A DNA stretch of 64,000 nucleotides, from positions 1 to 64,000 of the forward strand of contig MOWL01000025.1 of assembly GCA_002110485.1 (NCBI GenBank). The letters are read 5' to 3'. The notes under the pieces were generated by a model, which ran no database searches, was not told the DNA's origin, and was given only the letters and a program-made list of their open reading frames with translations. Positions 1 to 11,659 of this stretch are shown piece after piece (the first letter of the stretch is position 1; every line of letters starts with the position of its first letter). Made by a program: the position numbers and the translations under genes. This DNA is from Emergomyces orientalis. Its lineage: Eukaryota > Ascomycota > Eurotiomycetes > Onygenales > Ajellomycetaceae.

Positions 1-2696
1 GACAAGTTAATGTATTCGACTCGGAGGCGATTAACTGCCCACCAATATAACTACCCATATATATGCCTTACTCGCGCGTTTTTCATCCTCTTCTTCCTTT
101 TATTTTTCCATATTTCATATTATCATTATGTTATCTATTATCTACTATCACTGCTAGCATCATACTAGTCTTTTAAACCCTAACTCTATTTACCACTGAG
201 GATTGTATATATCCCAGCGGCCTTCCCTACATATACAAGCGGAAGGCATGTATTTATCTATTGATTATTCAGTTTATAACTACATCCTTTATTTTATATT
301 TTCCTTTACCAATTATTCGGTGCATTATCCACCTGCGCTGACCGGTTCCCGTTAACCGTGCACCCCAAGCCAGAGAAATGCAAACCGTTCATTTCAATGC
401 AGTGGAAGACGCCGTTCAGCATCCCAAGGCTACAATAAATGTGGTATTTTTATCAGCAAATAAGAATTTCCAATGACCACCCTAACAAGGCTTAGTGAGG
501 GTGAAGAAACTTTTCCGGGTTGCACTAATAGAACAGGATGATTTAGAAGTTGAAATTTTAAGGGAATCCAAGGTACAAAATGTTGAAGTTGTAAATCAAT
601 GGGACCTTCTTGCAGATTCTAGAGGTCTTACAAAGCAAAGGAAGGGGGATTTTGCTCAGGGGGAGATGACTCCAGCAACAGGAAGGCATGCATGGTTATT
701 GACATCCCAGAATGACTTTGCGACACTAAACAATGACAAGGAAGGAATTCTCTTTTGTCACTTAAAGTACATAAGAGTATGGGCAAGCTCTACAGGCCGC
801 AAGGAGAATGGTTGGTGTTATTCACCATCAGATTCTGGCATTTAGTGAAGTGTTCCTCCTCACACTATAAATATTTTGTTGCTAGTCAGCTTTCCTCTCA
901 TCAGCCTTTCCACTCATCTAATGTGGCTTGTTCTCCTCTCGCGCTTCGGTCCAACAAGTCCATCGAGACCTGGCGCGATGCCCGCATGACCTTTTCCCTG
1001 ATTAGCTCATATACTCACATACGTTTACCAGGATCGTTGGAAGGTCTTGGGGAAAATACCATGAGCAGAAGACACAAGATTTCAGGTGTAGAGAGTGATT
1101 GAACTCAGATCTGATACACCAAGGTTATAATGATTTGGAGGCTCTTCATTCTTGTTTCCTTCACGAAACCAAATCAATTATAGTCAGATTAGCTCTTCGG
1201 GAGATGGTGGAGAACAGGAAATAGATAGGTGGGCTTACTTAGTTCATCATTATGGCTTGCAAAGCTTTCATGGCTGTCTGTGACTTTCAGGGGCATCCCA
1301 GTCGGTGGAGTGCTAAACGGCAGAGAATTGTAATCCTGAGCATCAACACCTTTGAACAGCCGACAATCAGCCTTCATCAATTGGGGTAAAAGGTTTAAAT
1401 ATAAAACATGCCTAGATTCAAAAGAATCCCCTCTAGGTACATATTTCTCTTTTGGAGTTCGTCAATTATATGGCGGGCACTTGAATGGCGATAGTTGCGA
1501 TTATATACGCCTAACCTCAGCTGTTAGGGATACTCCACTAATTTAATCGGCAAAGGGAGGTGAAGATAGCAATATACATGGGGCATGACGGATAGAACAG
1601 GCTCCACATTTAGGTGTCTCATTATCACACGGGGGAGTCCATTGTCAGTAAAAGAATTTTGAAATAACAGTGAAACTTGCCTTGGATTTTTTGACCGACA
1701 AGCAGTACATGCTAGTCTGACGCGACAGCTTTTTGTCATAAATGGCAGTAGTGTTGTCCTTCTCTCTAGACTGCGGCTTCCTCTGCGCGGGACTTAACTG
1801 GGGGGATGAGATTTCAGCGTTTTCTGGTAATCAGGCGATTCCCTCTTCCTTTTCTATACGCTGGGAAATCTGGCGGTCTCAGGGAATGAAGTTCCATCTG
1901 CAGGACTCTGTTATTCAGCATTGATTGGCTGAGTTGCATCCTCATTGGTGCCCGATGATAGTCTGGCGTTACTGACTCGGGCCAGGTAGTTGGCACACGG
2001 GTCCCATACTCCAGGAGTCCCTTCCAGCACAAGCAAGCCGCGAGCGGATATCTCAGAGCTTCCGTCCTGGGTAACGTCCGGAGCCATATTTATCGGGTAC
2101 AATGTCACCGAATGCTTCATAGAAGGGAACAAATCTGGCTTGTGATCCAAATGGAACTTCTTCATAAGAGGACTGTTCCCCTACTTAGTGGTATGGTTAT
2201 AGCAGCTATGAGGGCGATGGAACAGACAAAGTGGCAAGTATATCAAGACACAGACTGAGTGTAGCATTATGAGTTCCTTCTATCTCCTTTATATTGATTG
2301 AGAATTTGAGCTAGTCGCCTATCACATCTACAGGATTTGTTAGCTGATGAGCTAGAGTAAGCTCGGAGAAACGGTGCCTACAAACTAAGAGAGATTCCTA
2401 TGCCATTTACAGTATGCCCTCCACGCTTCCTGTTAATGTATGGCTAATGATGTTGGTGATTTGGTATCTATCCTATCGGTCCTCAAGTTGTCTGTTTGTC
2501 TGCTTGCTAGGACAGGACACGGGAATAAATAACTGAATCTGGTGGTTTACAGTCGTTAAAGCGCGTAGAGCCATAAAATTAATGAAAAGAGTAATTTGTA
2601 TCTGACAATGGTAATGTAATCCACCACCGATATTCTCAAGCAAGACAAGCATACAGACAACAATAAAACCCTCCATCTACTGAGCTTATATTTATT
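1..2696. other. intergenic, no supported gene
   Basis: AT-rich sequence with only short open frames on both strands (the longest about 80-116 codons). None resembles a family I know and none joins to another across good splice sites. An 84-codon frame on the minus strand at 1911-2165 has ordinary amino-acid composition and could be a fragment of a decayed gene, but nothing supports this further. The right end is the 3' flank of the minus-strand gene that stops at 2697. Confidence 0.5.
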
Positions 2697-3664
2697 TTAG
2701 CACTGCCGTGGTTTCTTCGGCCGTAACGATCTCCTGGGCTTCGGGGAGGGGGACCGTGCTCGCTTTCTCACCTGAGAGACATATCTTGCATGCTCATTGT
2801 TCAGCTTCTCCTTGTATAGCAGCCTCTTCTTGTATAGATTGAGCTGATCTGGAGCAATCGTCACAACAGCATCCTCCAACCACCAAATCGGCGACCACAG
2901 AAGATACTTAAAGCGCCCATCCGCAGCCGCGCGATGTAGGAGGATATGAGGGCTGCTAGTGTCTGGTTCACAGTGGCGTGCGAAAGAGTTGTTGTCTGTG
3001 GCATGGGTATCTTTCAAGGATTGGTCCTCAGAAATGTTATCTGTTAGTTCAGTGAGAGTAGTCTGCAGTGACAGTGTTCTGACATTCTTCTTGTCACTGC
3101 TAGCGCTGCCAAGAGATCCTGTATTCGTCAAGATATGCCCTCTGCAGCTCACAGTATTAGGGAAACTCACGTTCGCTTGCATTGACTGTCTCTAGCTCTG
3201 GCTCTGGTTCTGGCTGGGCGGGTCTTGTTGGGCGTGACCCCGACCGTGTCTGCGCCTGCGACCTCCCTTCCAAGTCCAGAACTACCATTGCGTCGCTGTT
3301 CCTTCCATCGCCAGTTTCGCTATCGCTCTCACGCTTGGTATCATCTTCAAAGGGTGACATCTCTCGATCTTCAATGAGAGGCTGAGTGTCGTGTTCTTGA
3401 TCTGTACTATTGTCCAGATCAATCGGGTTTTCTGGAGATGATCCAGGCTCGCAGTCAACTGATCAAGGAGAACGTGGGCGTACAAACTGGAACAGAAGTT
3501 GTTCCACAGTTGGAGAGCTTGATTCGCGTGAGCTCTGGGAATGGTAAAAGCTCGTCAAAGATTCTTGTTCAAAACACATATTAGATTTTGGATGAAATTC
3601 AAGGTTGTTTGTTGTACCTACCTGGGATCTCATGTGCCGCAGCATCTCCCCGCAGAGGTGCCAT
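2697..3664 (-). CDS. hypothetical basic-tailed protein, 3 exons
   Basis: I do not recognise this gene. The best model joins 3622-3664, 3171-3458 and 2697-3118 on the minus strand, giving 250 aa. The start ATG at 3664 lies in a GACGATGGC context. Intron 1 (163 nt) runs from GTAGGT to a TCAG acceptor, and intron 2 (52 nt) from GTGAGT with a CTAAT branch site to ACAG. The phases fit across all three exons. The protein is acidic and Ser/Pro/Glu-rich in the first half, with a proline-glutamate run near residue 100. A more ordered stretch (about 165-225) contains LLWSPIWWLEDAVVTIAPDQ, and the tail is very basic (RKRARSPSPKPRRSLRPKKP), like a nuclear localisation signal. Alternative: a short exon at 3477-3548 reads in the same frame as exon 2 but meets an in-frame TGA, so an older, broken exon is possible. 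The C-terminal exon is the surest part. Confidence 0.5.
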
Positions 3665-5664
3665 CGTCAGTGGAGAGTTGAGATTGCTGCTTGGGGTAAT
3701 GAGATATGCAGTGCGCTGGCTGTGCTTGTAGTTCTCAGATCTTTTTTGGATGAACAATTTTGGTCAGAAGAGTGGCGCTTTTATGTTTAGAGCAATCACA
3801 ACACGGGCTAATGAGAGAAATCCTCCTGGTGCCATCCTACCTGCTCACGTCCTTCACATCGCATAGGCAAGGCTAAACATGGGATTGTTCATGGATATTC
3901 TGCATGCACTCTCAACCAGCCTTCTTCTAGCGAGAGACGTATCTGATAGCAGGGAACTTCACCTTGCACAGCTTGGTTTTTGTCGTTATTTCACAGCTGA
4001 CCGCATACCAAGAACTAAGGGCTTTGCTTCATGAACACACACTCTCTAGCTTCTAGTGCATGAATCCAGTGCGCGCCGGGGTACTAGCAAAAGCTCGGAT
4101 CGCCAGCTTAGTTGTCCACATTCCATGTCAATGCGACAGAAAACTACCACTGTTGCAAACAAGGTGACACCCAAATCCCGTAGCTTGCAGTGACCCCCGT
4201 CTAATGTCAATCTGCAAGCCAATGTGAGGCCAATGAACGCTGGTCTTCGCGAGCCTACGGCCTAATGATTCTGCAGATCACAGCTTCGGTGCAGGTTCTT
4301 GATTTGTAGCAAGGTCACGCGCCCTTCATGCATTCCACTTTGAGTGTACCCGTGGCTCCTCCCAAAGGTCACATTCGGGCCTCCAGACCATGCACTCCCA
4401 TCATAGCCAGGACCTGACGCGTAATAATCCGAGGCGCAGCGAGGCAAATGCCATTTCTGCCGCACTGAGGCATTTTTTTCATTGGCCTGCCATCTTCAAC
4501 AAGTGGTCCTTGGGCTCATCACCGGCATGCATCACAAGTGAGAACACACAAGGTTCATCCGTCAATTGCAAAAGAGAGTGATTAAGGGCAACAAGTATCA
4601 AGACACACAATGGTCCTGGCAGCGTTGATGGCAATAGAAGTGCATAATTTCAGGGTAAATTAGACCGTAGAGTGAAACGAAATTGCATCAGGGAAGACGG
4701 GAAGTGGGCAAAGTCGCCATGTTGAGAGCAGTTTCAGCTGCGACGCAGCCGGTCCGCGTGACACTGTGGGTGGGGCCAAATGGTGGGGACGGAAGTGGCA
4801 CATACGAGAACAAGAGAATTGTGAGGAAAGAAAGGGAAAATAGTGACAATGGAGAGAAGACGTTCGAGCGGCGGGAAGAGGGGGTTTATATAGTCCAGAA
4901 AGCGGCGATATTGCGCTAAACCCGATCGGGCTGGAGCTAAACTCTACAGGGCAGTTCCCCATGATATAGGTAGCCATCAACTGCGTAGCTATAATTTTAA
5001 ACGTATCTTACTGTCCCGCACGAATAAATGTTAATATATGGCCCATCTGGCTATCTATAATATCGAGACATAAACGTATCCACGCAACATTTCGTCATCG
5101 CTCACCCTATTTAAAGCTCTCGCCAAGCTCAACAAACCCCTTCAGCCTCGTTTACTATTTCCAATTCGGTCAGAGGCAAGGAGCCACTCAAAACCTGCGC
5201 TTATGACGCCTCATTCTGCACACTCAAAACACTTCACACAGGCCGCCCTTCAGAGTGCGTGCTGCGTGAATATGGCCCCCAAATGGCGGACATAATATAA
5301 CGTCCGCTGTCACAGAATTAGGGAGGGGTGGGGGGGGAGATAAAGATCTAGCTTACCGACGATGGGCGGCTAAAAGAGGCACAGTGACCGGGGTGCCTCA
5401 ATCAACTTGTTTTTGAAGAATTACTGTGCCTCTCAAGGCTCAGCGAGGCTCACTCGATCAGGGCAAGTGTGGCGGGTAAAATTCCCCTCCTTCTCTTCTC
5501 TAAGTTGTCACTTTTCATTATTGGATGTGCTTAAAGGTTTGCGATCTGAAGGAGAGTGTTTCCAAAACCTTTTCAAGCCTGTAGAATATCTTTCATCTTC
5601 AAACGGCGTTTTTCCATATTTTCTAGTTGCCTTGCCCCTCCTAGTCTACAGCCAGATCTCCGAG
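3665..5664. other. intergenic, promoter side of J-domain gene
   Basis: Two kilobases without a gene I can support. The part next to 5665 is the upstream region of the J-domain gene. A G-run interrupted by one T lies at about 5322-5337 (GGGGTGGGGGGGG). Short frames here have low-complexity or Cys/Pro/Ser-biased composition and look like noise. Confidence 0.5.
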
Positions 5665-6497
5665 ATGAACGAACCAAAAGAAATTGATTGCTACCGCATT
5701 CTCCAAGTTTCGAAAGGCGCAACAACATCGGATATCAAAAAGGCATATCATAAGCGTGTCCTGGAAACCCATCCAGACAAAAACCCGGGGATCGAAACAA
5801 CTCTATTCGTCAAGGTTAGTTCGAGGATATGGGGTGAGCTGGACGCCCGAAACGATAGAATGGCCTAACTCGAACCATTTCGCAGGTCCAAAATGCGTGG
5901 GAAACTTTGAGCGATGCATCGAAACGATATTGTTTCGACTGCAAATACGAGAGAATTAAAAGTGAATGGGATAAATATGAGGAGGTTTGTTGGAGCAAGA
6001 CGACGGGTACAGGCGGGAAGGGAACAGAGAAAACTTATACAGAAAAAGAAGTCCGCGAAATATTGGAAAGGCTACAGCGGATGAAAGAGGAAGCCGATGC
6101 ACTTCGCAAACGAGAAGATGAACGACGGGCCAGAGAGAAGCGGCAAGAGGAAGCCAGAAGACAGGAAGAGGAAAGGAAAAAGGAAGAGGAGAGAAAGAGA
6201 AAACAATATTTTCAAAAGGGGGACACATTCAATTTCAACGCAATGAAAGACGTGCTTGATGACATAGAGGAGGGAATAAGAAACGGTCCAAAGACGTTCC
6301 GTACAGCACGAACACCAACACCCCCTCCTATTCGGAAAGGCAAGAGGTATTGCCATCATGATCGATGGTGGCCGTACATCTATGGTGCTGATTCGTGCCA
6401 GTATTGTGACAGATACTGCCCCATTTACCTCCTGGGTTGCCCTAGTTGTGATGCTAGAGCATGCGTACCTTGCAAGATTCGGGAATGTAGCGGTTGA
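5665..6497 (+). CDS. J-domain protein with coiled coil and Cys-rich tail
   Basis: Exons 5665-5814 and 5886-6497 give 253 aa; the 71-nt intron (GTTAGT...CGCAG) falls in phase 0. Residues about 8-72 form a J-domain with the HPD motif (ETHPDKNPG, near residue 36) and the helix IV-like NAWETLSDASKRYCFD. J-domains stimulate Hsp70 ATPase, so this is expected to be an Hsp70 co-chaperone. Residues about 95-160 form a highly charged Arg/Glu/Lys single alpha-helix or coiled coil. The C-terminal 50 residues hold one His and eight to nine Cys, partly in CxxC pairs (CQYCDRYC, CPSCDARACVPCKIREC), suggesting a zinc-binding module. There is no G/F region or canonical DnaJ zinc finger, so it is a class III (type C) J-protein. 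The client is unknown. The start is the first ATG before the J-domain; the frame is open further upstream but without conserved content. Confidence 0.85.
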
Positions 6498-7898
6498 CAT
6501 TGGCTTTACAAAAATAGAAATTGTGCCTTGTTTGGGATTGGAAACTTTTGGGTTCTACCCAATTATACTCTTGGTTTCTCTTTTAATTTCTCTCTTCTTT
6601 CGCCCCCTTTTCTCAGCCTTGTTCCCGGCTTCCGCTCGTTTCTGCTATTTTTTCTCATTCGAAGATTTGCATGTGCATAATGATCCAGCTGATAGCTGTC
6701 CGCTTGTGTGAAAGCAACAACATTTGCGAAAGCAACAACTCAGCCAAACCTTTTCAATAGTTCTGCGATACCGTAAGCTATCTTGTAGTGAAGAAAATGG
6801 GCCACCTCAGGTCTCCAGAAGCTGGCTCAAGGAGCGTGGCATCCATCCATGGTCTAAGGGTGAGTTTTTTGTGAGCATATGAATGAAACCAGCATTATAC
6901 TTCCTGCCGTAAACTATTGAAAATATGCGTCGAATCGTCGATGATGTGTTCTTGTGTTAGGCAGCCGTTTTGGCGAACAAGATAGGATAGATCTACTGTA
7001 CATACATGCATGAACAATCGCCCTTGGCTAAGCTATTATTAGCTCTCTTTTAAGTTAGTTAAGGTTATGGGTCCGCCTTACCCAGTCCAGCACCACAAAC
7101 CTTGGAAGCACCTGGCGCACCCTTTACCAAGTCAATCCCGCCGGCAACCACATTCGAGTTCATTTCAACTTGTTCAACCTTATTAGGGAGCATCCGAGGG
7201 GGATCTCATATCAAATTGATCTTTCGTCCGTGGATGCTAGCATTTCACTGAGGATATTTTCGTATCAGGAAATATCCTAGAACGAAGACGCGCAATGCAA
7301 AAGCTATTACGATTACGCCCTAGTGATATCTCCAAGCCGCTTGAAGTGGATAACTTCTCGTATTTAGTGTTCAACGAGCTTATTTTTTTCCAAACCCATT
7401 TGGCGAGAGGAAATCCTCCGTTGAGAGTTCATGGTTGATAGATCATGGGTTTCTTTCTCCTTTTCTGTTTACCATTCTTTTACCATTTTTGGAAGAAGGG
7501 GCTTTTCCAAAAGGCATACTGCTTACGTCTTCGTTAAGAAATCTTTCGTATTTCATTCCAGTCACGGCCATTTTCTTATTAGTGGTTAGCGAGGCAGCAT
7601 CTTTTCGCCAGGCCTCGTAAAAGGCTATCATCATGAATTGACATTGTATATGGTTGGGGCCACGCACTTGGTGGTGGCGGCAGCTGGCTCAATATGCACG
7701 TCGGAAGGGATGCCATATCTACCTATACTCGAGGGGAGTTACTGCTGTTGCTTGCATTACATATATAAATGTGGCCGTCGTCGAGCCCTTGAGGCGAATA
7801 AACCCATATATTCCTAGGTATTTGAATAAGCCATTCGATCTCCTTCCGTACAATATTCTGATCACCATATCTCCGGGGAATCCCTTCCTATCCTCACG
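6498..7898. other. intergenic between J-domain and DUF2306 genes
   Basis: Both neighbours point right, so this holds the 3' flank of the J-domain gene and the promoter of the DUF2306 gene. No coding frame with recognisable content was seen. A T-rich run of short hydrophobic frames at 7435-7620 looks like a pyrimidine-rich region rather than a gene. Confidence 0.5.
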
Positions 7899-8894
7899 AT
7901 GACTCTCTGGAAATCAATCCTCGGGTTCATGGGCTTCAAAAAGTCCTACAATTTCATCCTCTTCTTCATATTCGCAGGGGGCTTATTTGGCTTCACCCTT
8001 GCACGTCTACAATACCTCGACATTGCCGGGCGCTATGCCAATGGCACCGGTCCCGGTGAGTGGTTCCACCAACACGCTGGCTTCAGGCGGGTCGGCATCG
8101 TACTCCATCTGGGCACCATCCTCCCCTGCGGAATCCTCGTGATCTTCCAATTCATACCCTCAATTCGACACCGAGTGATACTCTTCCATCGCATCAACGG
8201 ATACCTCATCATCACTTTATTCCTCGCCTCCAATGCCGGCGCCTTAATGATCGCCCGCCACGCTTTTGGCGGTGGGCACGATGTACAGCTAGGCATAGGC
8301 CTGCTCGTGCTAATCAGCACCATCAGTGTTGGCATGGCCTACTACAACATCCGCCGTTTGCAAATCGAGCAGCACCGCGCCTGGATGCTCCGAACAATGT
8401 TCTACATGGGCAGCATCGTGACCATTCGCCCTTTACTGGAAATCATCACCAGAATCATCAGCAAGCTCGGCACCTATTATGAAGTCTGGCCATGCGAGAA
8501 GATCGACTACACTTGGAAGTTCTACAAGATCCCCGTCTCCTACCTCGTTGCGTATCCCATGTGCGCGCCACCCCCCAATGGCACAGCCCTGCCGCCAGGT
8601 TATGACCCCGTATCCGTCGTCAAAGCAGATAATAATGGCATGGAGCCTGCACAGATTGGAGCGAATTTGGACATTTCATTCGGGTTGGCGCTGTGGATTG
8701 CATTGTTTCTGCATATTGCTGGCGTGGAAATTTACCTGCAGTTGACCCCGCGGGAGAGCCAGCGGCTGCGCATGGTGAGCTATGAGCGACAGAAGGAGGC
8801 CGGGTATGCGAACCCTGGGAGCGCTGGGCTTGTTGTGCAGAAGTTTGGGGATGCGGAGCCCTGGGTTCCATCTGTTGAAGCTGAGCGGATGTGA
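7899..8894 (+). CDS. DUF2306 family multi-pass membrane protein
   Basis: A single-exon frame of 331 aa with its ATG in TCACGATGACT. I see about seven hydrophobic segments: roughly residues 17-35, 66-88, 101-120, 130-150, 166-185, 255-275 and a weaker one near 60. The central part carries the histidine-containing signatures of the DUF2306 family: HAGFRRVGIVLHLG, LFHRINGY and the EQHRAWMLRTMFYMG motif, followed by IRPLLEII. The loop at about 195-250 is Pro/Cys-rich. Family function is not established; a plasma- or organelle-membrane location is inferred from the hydrophobic profile. No signal peptide is evident beyond the first membrane helix. The C-terminal tail of about 50 residues is polar and probably cytosolic. 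The codon pattern is GC-rich at third positions, like the well-expressed genes of this window. Family assignment is confident; role unknown. Confidence 0.85.
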   Translation: MTLWKSILGFMGFKKSYNFILFFIFAGGLFGFTLARLQYLDIAGRYANGTGPGEWFHQHAGFRRVGIVLHLGTILPCGILVIFQFIPSIRHRVILFHRINGYLIITLFLASNAGALMIARHAFGGGHDVQLGIGLLVLISTISVGMAYYNIRRLQIEQHRAWMLRTMFYMGSIVTIRPLLEIITRIISKLGTYYEVWPCEKIDYTWKFYKIPVSYLVAYPMCAPPPNGTALPPGYDPVSVVKADNNGMEPAQIGANLDISFGLALWIALFLHIAGVEIYLQLTPRESQRLRMVSYERQKEAGYANPGSAGLVVQKFGDAEPWVPSVEAERM

Positions 8895-9466
8895 GATTGC
8901 TGACGACATAAATACGGGAATGATTAATATCCATACGCTTTTGTCTAGTCCCCCTTGCAGTTGCGCTTTTTTTATATTTAATTGGCGAGCTTTGGTATGT
9001 GAATAGTTGACCCCGTTATATTTAGTCTTTTTGTATCTTTCCCATCGTTGGTTATTTCTCTCATATCTGACATTTCTTACACGTTGTGCTGTTATTAAAG
9101 GGGTACTGCCAGTTTTTATTACGCATAGATCTCCGCTCTGACTCAATGATTTGACAATGCTTAAAAGCCCTTATTAGGCATTAATATTTCGCCTGTCACA
9201 TCTCATATCTTTGTTTATTGACGTACCGAACAGGATTCTCAAGATTCACAGCATCCCTAAACACTAAGAGCGTACATTCCATTTATCGCCCGTGCGAGGG
9301 GTATCAAACCAAGAGACATGATAAGAAAAGGGGAAAATAAAAATAATATACAGGACGAACGATAAACTAAAAGTGGGCGAACAATAATAAATACTGAAGC
9401 AACAAGATTAGAAAAAGTAGAGCCCGTTTAACTAAGCCCCGTTTTATACGCCCAAGGTTTTAGAAC
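8895..9466. other. convergent 3' flanks, no gene
   Basis: This spacer separates the converging DUF2306 gene (+) and the HNH_2-like gene (-). AT-rich; it should hold both transcript ends. Nothing else is visible. Confidence 0.55.
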
Positions 9467-10577
9467 TCAATTTCCTGACGCATCAGTCGTATTTAGAGAA
9501 GCCTGTTCTGCAATCCTTTTCTTCTCACGAATCTCCCGATGAATTTCAAGCACCTCGACGAATCCAAGAAGCAAATCCTCAGCTATGATTGTAGTAGGGT
9601 CCTTCCACACCCCTCCAAGTTCTGAAAGCACCCAGTGCGGTGTTGCTTTAGAAGGCCCCCTTTTCCGCAACGCTAACCGCGTAGCCACGGCAAAATGGAA
9701 ATGAATATATCGCGGGTTTGGCCTGAAGTCAGTTCCTGGTTTGAAAATGAGTTTCCGCCCATTCATTTCGTCGAATGTCATCTCCTCGTTTAACATTGCG
9801 AAGAAGAGCGTAGGGTCGAGAACTACAAATTTGTACTCGCGAGGACAAACTTCAATTTGATCCGGTATTATTGCAACCTGATAGTTCTCGAACGAATCCT
9901 TGACAGCAGGCGGTAAGAAGAGTCCATTTTCAGCGCCGTTGACGTTGCCATCGAATCCATCCCCGAAAGTAATCCCCATGATCTCTCGCCCGGTTTGCGC
10001 TGGGAAAATGCGCGCTGCACTCATATCTGATTTTTTAGCCCAACCCGTGACAGGGCACCAGACTCCGCCGATTGCTTCTGCAAACCCGTATTTGTTTTCC
10101 ACGTCAACCCGAAACATCAATTCTTCTTCCGGGGTTATTTCCCTCATCAGTAACATAAACAGCTCCGTGAGTTTATTCTTCTGAAACTTCATCTCGTGCC
10201 CAGCCCCAGCATCAGCCTTTTGCTCGGTAGCCTTCCGGTATAGGTGCCACAGTTCCCTCCCAAGCCGCTCCCTCTCTGTGATAAATATACCCTGCTCCAA
10301 GCAATAGTGCCTTACTGTTCTCGAGAAGGTGGCATCATTCTCATCGGCACCTCTGTATTTCCTTGAACATACGCGCCAATGCAGCTGACTCAGTTGGAGT
10401 TGGAGATTTACTTACCAAGCGAAAGGTCGGGCAGTCTATGCTTCCAAATGGAGCTTCAGTATATTCAGCGACTGCGGTCCTGAGCCTATCGTCGAGCTCA
10501 TCTCGAAGTGCCAGTTCGTCAGCGTCGAAGTCTTCGGAGCTCAGGTGTTCTGGTTCTCTGTGTGGGGAATCATCCAT
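9467..10577 (-). pseudogene. HNH_2-like fungal protein, probable frameshift
   Basis: The N-terminal frame starts at ATG 10577 (MDDSPHREPEHLSSEDF) and runs to a TGA near 10341. The C-terminal frame covers about 10360-9467 and is continuous to the stop. The body carries an HNH_2-type pattern: CPVTG, then an ARIFPAQTG segment, ITFG, ENGLFLPPAVKDSFENYQVAIIPD and YKFVVLD. In family members I know, the ARIFP segment usually reads AHIFP; here the His presumed to be catalytic is Arg. The N- and C-terminal frames join smoothly if one base is missing near 10345 (MFKEIQR into GADENDATFSRT). The only in-frame intron alternatives are a 31-nt GTAAGT...TCAG intron, unusually short, or a 76-nt one with a weak GAG acceptor. 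I therefore favour a 1-nt frameshift in an otherwise intact gene, or a sequencing error. Many fungal HNH_2 proteins are lineage-expanded and of unknown role. Confidence 0.6.
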
Positions 10578-11659
10578 GATTGAAATAAGTGTATTCACTA
10601 CCACAACGGGAACGGAGTAGGTAAGATGTCAACACTAGATTCTGGCTGATAAAGATTCCAACTCAATGGTAGAAGTATAGAAGGTAGTAACAAAAGGGCA
10701 TAAGCAGACCAAATTTGAAATATGAACAGGTATGCCGGCTACATGGAGAGGGCGGTGTTGCATAGGCCGAGAAGGAAACAGTTACGGAATGCCATCTGGA
10801 TCTTCCCTTCCCTTGAACATTGGATTCACTGACACTTCTGTGATCAGCAGCAGATTTAATATCATCACTGGGTTCTGTTCGGTGTAGTATGTGTTCATAT
10901 GTGTGGGTAGTGGAAGTCGACTCTGCTGGATGGAGGAATATTCCTTTTGTTATTAGTGTAGATTGAGTTCAGAATCTATCTTCTCTTCTTCAAATATCCA
11001 TAAACCTCAGTGAAAGAAAAAGAAACCCAAAAACTGGCAGTATTTAGAGCATTCTCAGTTCTCTCCTCTTGTTTTCCTTTATTAGGTTGGAAAAAAAAAA
11101 AAAAGCTTTGGATACCCTGGATAGCGTGGATAGGTGTAGAAAAGCAGGAAAATGTGTATCACCCCAGTCTTCCCGAGGTATTGCCTCGATTGGAAATAAT
11201 ACAGCTAACTTCAATTGTATTCCGGATTGAAGTGGTAAAATATGGAGTGCGTAGCCAGCCAGCCTTGGTGTGCCATATCAAAATGCCAGCATGTTTTGTC
11301 TAGGGCTTGAGGTTCCTTGCTACTTACACAGATATTGACCACTTTTGGTTTTCTTCTTCCATTTTTTAGGGAAATCTCACACAGATGAACCTGCAGATAC
11401 GCAGTTCCAGCACCATCACCTGAAACCGTATGGGATGACGACAAAATATCAAAAAAGAAGAAGCCAAATTCCCCAGAAAGAAAGCTTGGATGTCCATGGA
11501 TTCATGAACATTTTCCGTCAACAAAGTATCATTCTACCTACATATCAATCCTGTTTTAACTCTCGACTTGATTTCAACCAAGAAAATTTCAGATACCTAA
11601 CCACCATGAAACATTGTCTGAAAGTGCAGAAAATGTAAGTATATGCGAACGCGCCATTA
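10578..11659. other. intergenic, no supported gene
   Basis: This is the promoter side of the HNH_2-like gene (left) and the 3' flank of the minus-strand micro-exon gene (right). An A-run lies at 11092-11104. Open frames at 11010-11303 and 11345-11638 (+) have no recognisable content. Confidence 0.5.

Noticed and set aside
4660..4980. 106-codon minus-strand frame upstream of the J-domain gene
   Set aside because: No family likeness, and the Ser/Pro/Cys/His composition is that of the promoter.
10341..10604. upstream start of the HNH_2-like gene at 10604
   Set aside because: The codon there is GTG; the first ATG in frame is at 10577.
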